A stretch of DNA of 64,000 nt from Streptomyces verrucosisporus. GTDB taxonomy: Bacteria > Actinomycetota > Actinomycetes > Streptomycetales > Streptomycetaceae. The stretch is taken from the NCBI RefSeq assembly GCF_017114865.1, contig NZ_JADEYH010000005.1, positions 62,001 to 126,000 of the forward strand, given 5' to 3'. Below, one piece after another: positions 43,722-52,050 of the stretch. The notes under the pieces are model-generated. The model was not told the DNA's origin, did no database searches, and was given only the letters and a program-made list of their open reading frames with translations. The translations under genes and the position numbers were made by a program. Within the stretch, counting starts at the first letter, position 1. Each line of letters starts with the position of its first letter.

Positions 43722-44170
43722 CGCTCCTCCCCCTTCCCCGGTGTCTCCCCCGTCGTCCGCCCGGATGCCCCTTCCTGTTGCCCTGCCACGTCGCCGGGGC
43801 GCCTGGGGTGCTCGCTCTCACCCAGTCTGCGGTCCTCCACGTCGTCGCGTACCTCGTCGTGGCCGAGCAGCAGCCAGCCCCGGTAGACCAGTGCGAGCAG
43901 CAGGATGGAGATGCCGAAGGTGATGACGATCGCGGTCAGGGCCATGGCCTGCGGCAGCGGATCGGCGAACGAGGCCCTGTCCTGCCCGTGTCCGGTGACC
44001 GGCGGCCTGCCCGGCGGCCCCGCGGCCAGCAGGACCAGCAGGTTGGTGCTGTGCCCGAGCACGAGGAAGCCGAACAGCAGGCGCATCAGGGAGCGTTGCA
44101 GCAGCAGGTGGAAGCCGACGGCGAACAGTCCGCCCACCACCACGGCCGATGTCAGGTCCAGAGTCGTCAT
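43718..44170 (-). CDS. mrpC: Mrp antiporter subunit C (NuoK-like)
   Basis: Subunit of 150 residues with three helices and the NuoK-like pattern LLFGFLVLGHSTNLLVL and ALTAIVITFGISILLLALVYRG. It has a long hydrophilic C-terminus (about 105-150). ATG 44170 overlaps the mrpA stop by 4 bases. A very long open frame in this register upstream (to 48661) is an antisense shadow of mrpA. Confidence 0.93.
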   Translation of the reverse strand: MTTLDLTSAVVVGGLFAVGFHLLLQRSLMRLLFGFLVLGHSTNLLVLLAAGPPGRPPVTGHGQDRASFADPLPQAMALTAIVITFGISILLLALVYRGWLLLGHDEVRDDVEDRRLGESEHPRRPGDVAGQQEGASGRTTGETPGKGEER

Positions 44171-47079
44171 CGGCCGCGGCTCCCGGGGGCGTCGGAGGGC
44201 GCGGGCCGCCCGGCTCCACCGCCGGGCGGGGGGGTCTCCTCCACGGGCACCTGGGCGGGGCCCATGGCCGCCAGGAGTTTCAGGCACACCCCGATGACCA
44301 GCAGGTAGACCCCGGTGTCGAAGACCACGCTGGTACTCAGCTCCAGATGGCCGAAGAGCGGCAGTGTGACGCTCGGCAGCGCGGTGGCCAGGGGATCGCC
44401 GCCGAAGGCGGCCGGGGCCAGGCCCGCCGTCGCGGCCAGGGCCAGTCCGGCGCCCGTGATGACGCGGGGATCGGCCCGTCCGGCGAACGCGATGTCGGTC
44501 CGGCCGCCCACCAGATAGCGCAGGGTGAACGCCTGCCCGGCCACCAGCCCGCCTGCGAAGCCGCCGCCGGGCCGCAGATGGCCTGAGTAGAGCAGATAGA
44601 CCGAGAACACCAGGATCGACGGGAACAGCAGCCGGGTGACGACCTCCAGCATGATCAGGCGGTCGTGGGCGGGCATCTTCTCCGCCTCCGGCAGCCACCG
44701 GTCCTGCGGTACGCCCCAGCGCGCGGTTTCCGGGTATCGGTCCGCGGCGGGGGGCCGGGAGCGGGCCGACGCCCCGGCCTCCCCGGCACCCGCGGGCAGC
44801 AGGATCAGGGCGCCCACGCCGATGGCCGCCACCAGCAGTACGGCGATCTCCCCGAGGGTGTCCATGGCACGGAAGTCCACGATGATCGCGTTGACGACGT
44901 TGTGGGCCCCGGCCTCCTCGACGTGCTCGGTGTAGTAGGCGGACACCGCCGGGTCCCGGCGTGCGGCGGAGGCGGCCACGGCCAGCAGTGCGACCAGTGT
45001 GCCGACGGCGGCGGACAGCGCCAGTCGCAGGCGGCGCGTGCGCGGCTGTGCGCGCTGGGGGCCCAGGTGGGCCGGGAGCCCGCGCAGCACCAGCACGATG
45101 ATCACCAGTGTCAGCGTCTCGACCAGGAGCTGGGTCAGCGCCAGGTCCGGTGCGCCCTGCACCAGGAAGAGGCCGGCGACCCCGTAGCCGACCGCCCCGG
45201 CCAGCAGGGCGGCCGACAGCCGGCGGCGTACGCGGGCCAGGGTGACCGCCGCGGTCAGCACGACCACGCCCAGCGGCACCTGAATGGCCGAGGCCCACAG
45301 CGGCGGGGCGGTGAAGGGGGTGTCGCGCAGCAGCAGGGCGGTTCCGGGCACCACCAGCACGGTGGCCAGCAGCACGGTGAGATAGACCGGCAGGGAGCCG
45401 ACCTGGGTACGGCGGGTGAATCCCAGCGCGGCCCGGTCCAGGCCCTGTTCGGTACGCCGGTAGCTCTTCTGGGCGTCGGGGGCACGGGGGGACCTGTCGC
45501 GCACCGCGGCCAGGGCGGGGCGCAGGCGGTACAGCAGGACGCCCGCGATCTGCGCTGCGACGGACAGCGCGAGGGCGGCGCTCGGCCCGTGCCAGAGCGC
45601 GAGGTGGTACGGGGCCAGATACGGCGGCAGCAGCGCTGCGTAGGGCTCGGTAAGGGTCTCGGCGCCCGTGTACCACACGCCCAGGACCAGGGTGGCCGTC
45701 ACCAGGGCGGCGATGGGCACGGCCATGCCGAGCGCCCGGTCGCCGGGGTCCTCCTGCGGTGTCGGCTCCATGCCGGGCCGGCTCGCGAAGGCCCCCCACA
45801 GGTAGTGGACGGCGTAGGTCACGGTGAGCGCGGAGCCGGTCACCAGGGCGGCCAGCATCCACTCCTCGCCCGCCCCCGAGCCGTACCGGGCCGCGTTCCA
45901 GAAGGTGTCGAAGTACGCCTCGTGGCCCAGGTAGCCGACCAGCGGCGGCAGTCCGGCCATGGAGGCGGCGGCGAGCGCGGCCAGGGTCAGCAGGACCGGT
46001 CTGCGGCGGCCCAGACCGGAGAGCCGGCCGATCTCGCGGGTGCCGGTGTGGTGCTCGACCAGGCCGGTGATCAGGAACAGCGACGCCTTGAAGGTGGCGT
46101 GCGCCAGCAGCATCACCTCGCCGGCCAGCGCGGAGTTGCGGGTGCCGTAGCCGAACAGCGCGATGAGCAGGCCGAGTTCGCTGATGGTTCCGTAGGCCAG
46201 GACGCGTTTGAGGTCGCTCTCCCACAGTGCCCGCCAGGCGCCGAGGACCAGCGACAGCAGGCCGACGGTCAGCACCAGGGGGCGCCAGGGCTCGGTGTCG
46301 GCGAAGCCGGGCGCCAGCCGGGCCGTCAGATAGACGCCGGCCTTGACCATGGCGGCGGCGTGCAGATAGGCGCTCACGGTGGTCGGCGCGACCATCGCGG
46401 CGGGCAGCCAGCCGTGCAGGGGGAACTGCGCCGACTTGGTGAAGACGCCCACCAGCACGAGCACCAGCGCGGCGGGTACGTATCCGCCGTCCGGGGGGTC
46501 GGCGACCAGCTCCGAGATCCGGTAGGTGCCGGCCGTCTCCCCCAGCATCACGAAGCCGAGCAGCATCGCCAGGCCTCCGCCGGTGGTGACGACCAGGGCC
46601 TGCTGGGCCGCCTCGCGGTGCTCCCGTGTCCTGCCCCGGCCCGCGATGAGCAGGAACGACACCACGGTGGTCAGTTCCCAGAAGACGTACAGGAGCAGCA
46701 GGTTGTCGGCGGTGACCAGGCCGAGCATGACGCCGGCGAAGGCGAGCAGCAGCGCGGACTCGCGGCCGTGCCCCTCGGAGGTGTAGCGGGCGCCGTAGAA
46801 CAGGACGGCGGCTCCGACGCCGCTGACGATCACCGTCATCAGCAGTGAGAGCGCGTCCAGCCGCAGAACGACCTCCAGGCCCAGCGAGGGTGCCCAGCCG
46901 AAGTGCTCCACGGGCGCGTCCCCGTCGAGCACGGAAGGGGTGAGCGCCGCCGCCCAGACCAGTGTGGCCAGCGGTACCAGGGCGGCCACCCACCAAACGG
47001 CACGCCCGGCGCGTGGTGCGAGGACGGGGAGGAGGGCGGCCACGGCGGCGTGGGCGGCGATCAGAACCAGCAAGGGCAC
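44167..47079 (-). CDS. mrpA: Mrp antiporter subunit A with fused MrpB domain
   Basis: Large subunit of 970 residues with about 20 helices. The N-terminal half is the NuoL-like channel (FWELTTVVSFLLIAGRG; FTKSAQFPLHGWLPAAMVAPTTVSAYLHAAAMVKAG, with Lys and His of the proton path). The middle (about 600-760) has the MrpA-specific NVVNAIIVDFRAMDTLGEI. The C-terminal about 200 residues are an MrpB domain (FSVYLLYSGHLRPGGGFAGGLVAGQAF), so the usual mrpB gene is fused here. Start GTG 47079 is the first gene of the A(B)-C-D-E-F-G operon. It pumps cations out using the proton gradient; the region's sigma-B-type promoters suggest osmotic or alkaline stress, but I could not find such a promoter directly upstream. 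Confidence 0.95.
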   Translation of the reverse strand: MPLLVLIAAHAAVAALLPVLAPRAGRAVWWVAALVPLATLVWAAALTPSVLDGDAPVEHFGWAPSLGLEVVLRLDALSLLMTVIVSGVGAAVLFYGARYTSEGHGRESALLLAFAGVMLGLVTADNLLLLYVFWELTTVVSFLLIAGRGRTREHREAAQQALVVTTGGGLAMLLGFVMLGETAGTYRISELVADPPDGGYVPAALVLVLVGVFTKSAQFPLHGWLPAAMVAPTTVSAYLHAAAMVKAGVYLTARLAPGFADTEPWRPLVLTVGLLSLVLGAWRALWESDLKRVLAYGTISELGLLIALFGYGTRNSALAGEVMLLAHATFKASLFLITGLVEHHTGTREIGRLSGLGRRRPVLLTLAALAAASMAGLPPLVGYLGHEAYFDTFWNAARYGSGAGEEWMLAALVTGSALTVTYAVHYLWGAFASRPGMEPTPQEDPGDRALGMAVPIAALVTATLVLGVWYTGAETLTEPYAALLPPYLAPYHLALWHGPSAALALSVAAQIAGVLLYRLRPALAAVRDRSPRAPDAQKSYRRTEQGLDRAALGFTRRTQVGSLPVYLTVLLATVLVVPGTALLLRDTPFTAPPLWASAIQVPLGVVVLTAAVTLARVRRRLSAALLAGAVGYGVAGLFLVQGAPDLALTQLLVETLTLVIIVLVLRGLPAHLGPQRAQPRTRRLRLALSAAVGTLVALLAVAASAARRDPAVSAYYTEHVEEAGAHNVVNAIIVDFRAMDTLGEIAVLLVAAIGVGALILLPAGAGEAGASARSRPPAADRYPETARWGVPQDRWLPEAEKMPAHDRLIMLEVVTRLLFPSILVFSVYLLYSGHLRPGGGFAGGLVAGQAFTLRYLVGGRTDIAFAGRADPRVITGAGLALAATAGLAPAAFGGDPLATALPSVTLPLFGHLELSTSVVFDTGVYLLVIGVCLKLLAAMGPAQVPVEETPPPGGGAGRPAPSDAPGSRGR

Positions 47080-47208
47080 TCCCGGATGAACCGCGCATGG
47101 GCGAACAGAGCGTACATAAAGGGACGTGTACCGCGTGGCTGCACACCCGTCCGTGGCGCGGTCGCGCCGGGGGGCCGGGCCGGGGGCGCCGGGCCGGGTG
47201 AGGCGGCG

Positions 47209-47409
47209 TCAGCCCTCCGCCCGCGCACACACCTCGCACAGCGCCCGGCGGGCCTCCGGCGTCTGGGTGACCTGGCCCATTCCCCGCGGCTCGCTGACGA
47301 ACTCGGCCTCGATCCGCAGGTGTTCGGGGCACAGGCCGACATGGCAGCGTGAGCACACCGCGACGGCGGTGGTGGTGCGGTCCCGCGTCAAGCACTCGTA
47401 GCAGTTCAT
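47209..47409 (-). CDS. DUF2180-like zinc-binding protein
   Basis: 66-residue protein with paired cysteines: CYEC (3-6), CSRC (19-22) with CPEH (27-30), and CEVC near the C-terminus. This is a two-zinc-site treble-clef or B-box-like pattern I associate with DUF2180. A sigma-B-type promoter is placed about 170 bases upstream on the minus strand. It lies between the Mrp operon and hemerythrin genes. Function unknown. Confidence 0.8.
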   Translation of the reverse strand: MNCYECLTRDRTTTAVAVCSRCHVGLCPEHLRIEAEFVSEPRGMGQVTQTPEARRALCEVCARAEG

Positions 47410-47581
47410 GGCCTCGGTCCGTTCTCCTCCAGTGCGTGGCCGCGCAGCCCCGGCGACTCCTCCGGTTCACGGATGCGCGCGTCCAGCCGTTCGGCCCTGT
47501 CGGCGCGCTCGCAGGGGGCGGGCGGGGGCCTCCCCGTGACCACCGGTGCGCCGCACCATCCCTCCTTCCGCATCTCGCGCA

Positions 47582-47606
47582 GTACCCGGGGCGAGGGGAC
47601 GGAAAC
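47582..47606 (-). promoter_or_regulatory. Sigma-B-type promoter for DUF2180
   Basis: On the minus strand GTTT (47606-47603), 15 bases, GGGTAC (47587-47582). Full match to GNNT-N15-GGGTAC. The leader to ATG 47409 would be about 165 bases. Confidence 0.72.
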
Positions 47607-47653
47607 ACCGGGTGTGCGCCGGTCCGGACCCCCGCGGGCCCGGCGGGCCGGGC

Positions 47654-47678
47654 GTTTCCGGCGGCGGGGGGCGGGTAC
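47654..47678 (+). promoter_or_regulatory. Sigma-B-type promoter for hemerythrin/SDR
   Basis: GTTT at 47654-47657, 15 bases, GGGTAC at 47673-47678, 41 bases before ATG 47719. Confidence 0.75.
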
Positions 47679-47718
47679 TTGGCGCCGCGCCACAGCGCAT
47701 GCCGTGAGGAGGAGCGAG

Positions 47719-48312
47719 ATGGCTGGACGGGACACATCGCCCGGCGGCGTCGCGGAGGAGGACGTGGTGGCCCTGCTGACGCGGCGGCACGACGAGATCC
47801 GGGAGCTGTTCGACGCGGTGGAGAGCGCCGCCGGCGACGAGGGTGGGGACGAGTGCCGGGCGGCGTTCCGGCGGCTGATGCGGCTGCTGACCGCGCACGA
47901 GACCGCCGAGGAGGAGATCGTCCACCCGTACGCGCGCGGCGCCGTCGCCGGCGGCGAGGAGATCGTCGCGGCGCGCCTGGAGGAGGAGCGGCGGACCGGG
48001 CGGGCGCTGCTGCGGCTGGAGTCGATGGACTGCTCGGGCCCGGCCCGGGCCGGCTTCCTGCGGGAGTTCGCGGCGCTGCGCGAGGAGACGGAGGCGCACG
48101 CGCGCGCCGAGGAGCGGTACGAGTTCCCGCCTCTGGAGGCCGGGAGCGACCCGGAGTGGCGCAGGGCGATGGCCCGGGCCGTGCGGGCCGCGGAGTCGGT
48201 GGCGCCCGCCCGCCCGTACCCGGCCGCGCCGGGCGGCGGGGACGGCGCGGCGGGCCCGTTCGCCGCCGTGGTGGACCGGGCCCGGGAAGCGCCGCACCGG
48301 GAGGAGCGGTGA
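47719..48312 (+). CDS. Hemerythrin HHE-domain protein
   Basis: Four-helix protein of 197 residues that binds a diiron site for oxygen or redox sensing. Iron ligands fit TRRHDEIRELFD, LLTAHETAEEEIVHPY and AHARAEERYEFPPL, giving His and Glu ligands with HxxxE spacing. The C-terminal tail (about 160-197) is Pro/Gly/Ala-rich. ATG 47719 has GAGGAGG 7 bases upstream. Its stop overlaps the SDR start by 4 bases, and a sigma-B-type promoter lies just upstream, so an oxidative-stress role is likely. Confidence 0.86.
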   Translation: MAGRDTSPGGVAEEDVVALLTRRHDEIRELFDAVESAAGDEGGDECRAAFRRLMRLLTAHETAEEEIVHPYARGAVAGGEEIVAARLEEERRTGRALLRLESMDCSGPARAGFLREFAALREETEAHARAEERYEFPPLEAGSDPEWRRAMARAVRAAESVAPARPYPAAPGGGDGAAGPFAAVVDRAREAPHREER

Positions 48313-49442
48313 CCGGGGCGCGGGCCGGGGACGGCGGGGGCGCGGAAGGCGGTCTGCGCGTGGTCGTCCTGGGCGCCACCGGCAATGTGGGTACCTCGGT
48401 GGTGCGAGCCCTGGGCGACGACCCGCGCATCGGCTCGGTGCTCGGTGTCGCCCGCCGCACACCGCTGTGGACGCCGCCGAAGACCGAGTGGGCGAGTGCG
48501 GACATCGGGGCCGGCGGCGACGGCGAGGACCCGGCCGGGCGGGCGGCGGAGGAGCGGCTGGCGGACCTGTTCCGGGGCGCCGACGCCGTGGTCCACCTGG
48601 CCTGGCTGATCCAGCCCACCCACGATCCGCCGGTCACCTGGCGCACCAATGTGCTGGGCACCGCCCGGGTGCTGCGCGCGATGGCGGCGGCCGAGGTGCC
48701 CGCGCTGGTGTACGCCTCCTCGGTGGGCGCCTACTCCCCCGGCCCCGTCGACCGCGCGGTGGACGAGACCTGGCCGACCCACGGCGGCCGGCCGGACGCC
48801 GCGTACTGCCGGGAGAAGGCGTACGTGGAGCGGCTGCTGGACGGTTTCGAGCGCGACCACCCCCGGGTGCGCGTGGTGCGGATGCGGCCGGGCTTCCTGT
48901 TCAAGCGAGAGGCCGCGAGCGAGCAGCGCAGGCTGTTCGCCGGCCCGTTCCTGCCGCAGCGACTGGCCGGACTCGGGATGGTGCCGGCCGTGCCCGCCCT
49001 TCCGGGGATGCGCTTCCAGGTGCTGCACACCGACGATGCCGCCGAGGCGTACCGGCTCGCGGTCCTGAGGCCGGTGCACGGCGCGTTCAACCTGGCCGCC
49101 GGGCCGGTGGTGGACGCCTCCGTGCTGGCCGAGGTGCTGGGCGCCCGCGTGGTGCGGGTGCCGCTGCGGCCGGTACGGGCGGCGGTGGGCGCGGCGTGGC
49201 GGCTGCGGCTGGTGCCCGCGCCGCCGGAGCTGCTGGACGCGTTCCTGCGGCTGCCGGTGATGGACTGCGGGCGGGCCGCCGGGGAGCTGGACTGGCGGCC
49301 CCGGCGGTCGGCGCAGGAGGCCCTGCGGGAGCTGCTGCGGGGGATGCGCGAGGTGGCGGGGGCGCCCACCGCTCCGCTGGCACCCGTCGTGGCGGGCGGG
49401 CGGCGGCACGAGATCGCCACCGGGGTGGGCGGCCGGGCCTGA
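48309..49442 (+). CDS. NAD(P)-dependent epimerase/dehydratase-like protein (extended SDR)
   Basis: Protein of 377 residues with the extended short-chain-dehydrogenase fold. The cofactor loop is VVLGATGNVGTSVV. The catalytic Tyr-Lys pair is expected in AAYCREKAYVE, with Ser in VYASSVGAYS. The substrate region has VRMRPGFLF and FQVLHTDDAAEAYRLAV. It is closest to NAD-dependent epimerase/dehydratase relatives rather than to one characterised sugar epimerase. GTG 48309 overlaps the hemerythrin stop (GTGA). The last 40 residues are low-complexity. It is probably a stress-linked reductase, not a glycan enzyme, despite its location. Confidence 0.8.
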   Translation: MTGARAGDGGGAEGGLRVVVLGATGNVGTSVVRALGDDPRIGSVLGVARRTPLWTPPKTEWASADIGAGGDGEDPAGRAAEERLADLFRGADAVVHLAWLIQPTHDPPVTWRTNVLGTARVLRAMAAAEVPALVYASSVGAYSPGPVDRAVDETWPTHGGRPDAAYCREKAYVERLLDGFERDHPRVRVVRMRPGFLFKREAASEQRRLFAGPFLPQRLAGLGMVPAVPALPGMRFQVLHTDDAAEAYRLAVLRPVHGAFNLAAGPVVDASVLAEVLGARVVRVPLRPVRAAVGAAWRLRLVPAPPELLDAFLRLPVMDCGRAAGELDWRPRRSAQEALRELLRGMREVAGAPTAPLAPVVAGGRRHEIATGVGGRA

Positions 49443-49470
49443 CCCGGCCCGCCGAACCCGGCCGCCCACC
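49424..49470. terminator. Bidirectional terminator, 14-bp stem with 19-base loop
   Basis: GGTGGGCGGCCGGG (49424-49437) pairs with 49457-49470, between the convergent SDR and pyruvyltransferase genes. The loop can form an inner GGGCC/GGCCC stem. Confidence 0.75.
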
Positions 49471-49483
49471 CGGCCGCCGCGGG

Positions 49484-50545
49484 CTACCGCCGTACGCGCC
49501 CGGTGCCGGGCGGCGCGGGCGCGGTGCCGGGCTCCGGCCGCTCCGGCCGCAGGAGCCGTGCCAGCGCCTCGCCCTGGTTCCGGTCGGGGGCGCGGCGGAA
49601 GGCCTGCCGCCGGCGCCGGGCGGCGGCCCTGCCCTCCGTCAGGCACCACCGCCACCAGCGGTCCAGCTCCAGCCCGGTCAGCCGCTCGGCCGGGACCAGG
49701 GCCGGCCAGCGGTGCACCCGCGCCTGGGCGGTCACCTTCGCGCCTCCGGCCACCGGGTCGACGGCCAGGGCCGGGACCCCGGCGCGCAGGGCGAGCACCA
49801 GGCCGTGCAGCCGGTCGGTGACCACCACGTCGAGCCGGGCCAGTACGGACTGGAGCTGGGCGGGGGTGGCGCACAGCCGCCAGTCGCCGTCCGCCAGGCG
49901 GGTGTCCAGCTCCACCCGGGCGCAGTCGGTCCGCGCCAGCCATCCGGTCACCAGAGCGGCGACCTCCTCGTGGCGGCGGCGTCCGCCGTACTCCCCCTGC
50001 CCCCGGGTGAGGATCACGCCTGCCACCGGGGCGGCGGGCGCCTCGGGCGCGGCGGCGGCCAGGTCCGCGGTGGGCCGCGCCCCGTCGGCGTCGCGCGGCA
50101 GCACGTGGTGGAAGCCGCGTACGGCGGGATCGCCGGGGTCGACGACCGACACGCCCACGGCCACGCGCACGCAGTCCGGGTAGCGCTCGTGGAGCTGTGC
50201 GACCTGCGGCCCGTGCAGCGGACCGCAGACGAAGACCACATGGGTGTACCGCGCCGGGTCCGCGTCCTCCAGGTGCGGTCCTTCCGGCCGGAAGCCCGGG
50301 CTCCAGGCGGTGTCGTGGGGTGTGCCGGAGCGGTCCAGCACCTCCCGGACGCGCTCCAGTGCCAGTACGTCGCCGGCCGTGGCCTCCCCGTGCAGGAAGG
50401 AGAACCAGCCGGTGAGCAGTGCTCTGGGCGCTCCCGCGGCCCCGGCCCTCCCGGCTGCCGCGGTTGTTTCGGCTGTTCCGGTCGCTCCGGGTGCTTCGGG
50501 TGTTCCCGGTGTTTTCGGTGTCGCCATCCGGGGACTCGGGGTCAC
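49484..50545 (-). CDS. Polysaccharide pyruvyltransferase-family protein
   Basis: Protein of 353 residues of the CsaB/polysaccharide pyruvyltransferase family, which adds ketal-linked pyruvate to wall or exopolysaccharide sugars. The C-terminal half carries the hallmark DVVVTDRLHGLVLALRAGVPALAVDPVAGGAK; upstream is YTHVVFVCGPLHG and VAGVILTRGQGEYGG. The N-terminal 40 residues are Ala/Thr/Gly/Pro-rich. GTG 50545 overlaps the stop of the DUF6480 gene (GTGA), which I took to set the start; ATG 50527 is an alternative. It is divergent from the heptose glycan operon, so it may decorate that polymer. Confidence 0.8.
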   Translation of the reverse strand: MTPSPRMATPKTPGTPEAPGATGTAETTAAAGRAGAAGAPRALLTGWFSFLHGEATAGDVLALERVREVLDRSGTPHDTAWSPGFRPEGPHLEDADPARYTHVVFVCGPLHGPQVAQLHERYPDCVRVAVGVSVVDPGDPAVRGFHHVLPRDADGARPTADLAAAAPEAPAAPVAGVILTRGQGEYGGRRRHEEVAALVTGWLARTDCARVELDTRLADGDWRLCATPAQLQSVLARLDVVVTDRLHGLVLALRAGVPALAVDPVAGGAKVTAQARVHRWPALVPAERLTGLELDRWWRWCLTEGRAAARRRRQAFRRAPDRNQGEALARLLRPERPEPGTAPAPPGTGRVRR

Positions 50546-50769
50546 AGCGCCACTGCGTAGGCGATGAAGAACCCCGCGACGACCACGGCCAGGACCAGCA
50601 GCAGCGTCAGTGGCACCGGTCCCCAGCCGCTGGGCGTGTTGGCGTTCTGGTCCGGGGCGCCCGCGGGCGTGCTGCTCTCGCCGGGCGGCGTCTCGCCCGG
50701 CGGCACTCCGCCGCCGCTCTCGAGGCCGGGCGACCGCCTGGGGTCCGGATCCGGGTGCGTTTCGCTCAT
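50542..50769 (-). CDS. Small single-pass membrane protein, DUF6480-like
   Basis: 75-residue protein: a Pro/Gly/Glu-rich N-terminus (DPDPRRSPGLESGGGVPPGETPPGES) and one C-terminal helix (LLLVLAVVVAGFFIAYAVAL). This layout matches what I know as DUF6480, common in streptomycetes and without known function. It is translationally coupled to the pyruvyltransferase-like gene downstream. Confidence 0.78.
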   Translation of the reverse strand: MSETHPDPDPRRSPGLESGGGVPPGETPPGESSTPAGAPDQNANTPSGWGPVPLTLLLVLAVVVAGFFIAYAVAL

Positions 50770-50858
50770 GGTCTCCGAGTGCGCAGCGGACCGCCCCCTT
50801 ACACCGGCTCCGGGGAACGAAAACGGGGAACGAGGGGAACGAGAGGAAGAGGTTGCCG

Positions 50859-51827
50859 ATGATGGGTGAACGTGACCGGCGGCGGGCCGTGGTGACGGGC
50901 GGTGCCGGGTTCGTGGGTTCGCACCTGTGCGAACGCCTGCTGGCCGACGGTCTGGCGGTGACGGCCGTGGACAACCTGCTGTCGGGCTCCGAGGGCAACC
51001 TCGCGCATCTGCTCGGCCGGGACGGCTTCGCCTTCGTACGGCGCGACGCCTGCGCGCCGGGCGCCCTGGCGGATCTGCCCGGCGGCCCCTTCGACCTGGT
51101 CCTCCACCTGGCCTGCCCCGCCTCGCCCGCGGATTACCTGCGGCTGCCGCTGGAGACCCTGGAGACGGGCAGCAGCGGCACCCGCAACGCCCTGGAACTG
51201 GCCGGGCGCGACGGCGCGCGGATGGTGCTGGCCTCCACCTCCGAGGTCTACGGCGACCCGCGCGAGCACCCCCAGCGCGAGGAGTACTGGGGGAACGTCA
51301 ACCCCGTCGGCCCGCGCAGCGTCTACGACGAGGCCAAGCGGTACGCCGAGGCGCTGGTCACCGCCCACCGCCGGGCGCGCGGCACGGACACCGCGATCGT
51401 GCGGATCTTCAACTCCTACGGTCCCCGGATGCGCGCCGGGGACGGCCGCGCCGTGCCGACGTTCATCAGGCAGGCCCTGGCCGGCGAACCGCTGACGGTG
51501 GCCGGGGACGGCGGCCAGACCCGTTCGCTGTGCTACGTCGACGACACCGTGGCGGGGATCGTCGCGCTCGCCGGGAGCGATCTGCCGGGGCCCGTCAACA
51601 TCGGCGGCGAGGAGGAGACCACCGTCCTGGACATCGCCCGCCGGATCGTCAAGCTCACCGGCTCGGCCTCGCCGATCACCTTCGTCGAGCGGCCCGGTGA
51701 CGATCCCGCCCGGCGCTGCCCGGACACCTCCCTGGCCAGGGAGAAGCTGGGCTGGGCGCCGCGCGTGGGCTGGCAGGAGGGGCTGGAGCGGACCATCGAC
51801 TGGTTCGCCCGCCGGGCCGCCGCCTGA
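50859..51827 (+). CDS. UDP-glucuronate decarboxylase-like NDP-sugar SDR
   Basis: Extended SDR of 322 residues. VVTGGAGFVGSHLCERL binds NAD. The long block STSEVYGDPREHPQ followed by YWGNVNPVGPRSVYDEAKRYAE is the pattern of UDP-xylose synthases (UXS) rather than dTDP-glucose dehydratases, with catalytic Tyr and Lys in YDEAK. It should decarboxylate a UDP-hexuronic acid to a UDP-pentose or act as a related dehydratase. ATG 50859 has AAGAGG 6 bases upstream. It precedes the carbamoyltransferase operon by 223 bases, on the same strand, and probably supplies a nucleotide sugar to it. A direct link is inferred. Confidence 0.85.
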   Translation: MMGERDRRRAVVTGGAGFVGSHLCERLLADGLAVTAVDNLLSGSEGNLAHLLGRDGFAFVRRDACAPGALADLPGGPFDLVLHLACPASPADYLRLPLETLETGSSGTRNALELAGRDGARMVLASTSEVYGDPREHPQREEYWGNVNPVGPRSVYDEAKRYAEALVTAHRRARGTDTAIVRIFNSYGPRMRAGDGRAVPTFIRQALAGEPLTVAGDGGQTRSLCYVDDTVAGIVALAGSDLPGPVNIGGEEETTVLDIARRIVKLTGSASPITFVERPGDDPARRCPDTSLAREKLGWAPRVGWQEGLERTIDWFARRAAA

Positions 51828-52050
51828 GCCGCCGCCCGGGCCGGCACCCGGATCAGGCCCCGCGCCGGAGCCGGGCGCGGCCCGCCCTCACGGGCGCTCT
51901 TACCGTCACCCGTTGGAGTCAGTTCCCCCGTACAGAGTCGACCCGCGGCGTTTGGCATCACCTCCGAAGGTAACCACGGACGCCACGGCATCCCCGGGAG
52001 TCCCGGACGCACCTGGGCACACCGGGACCGACACCACGGAGGCACCCTTC

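Larger units (their letters stand above)
47410..47718. other. Divergent gap with two outward sigma-B-type promoters
   Basis: 309 bp without a gene. It holds a leftward promoter for DUF2180 (47582-47606) and a rightward promoter for hemerythrin (47654-47678), both GTTT-N15-GGGTAC. I see no other structure. Confidence 0.6.

Noticed and set aside
43718..48661. A 1647-codon open frame on the minus strand in the mrpC register
   Set aside because: Only its last 150 residues are MrpC. The rest is antisense or out of frame to mrpA, hemerythrin and SDR genes and has no family resemblance; high GC removes stops.
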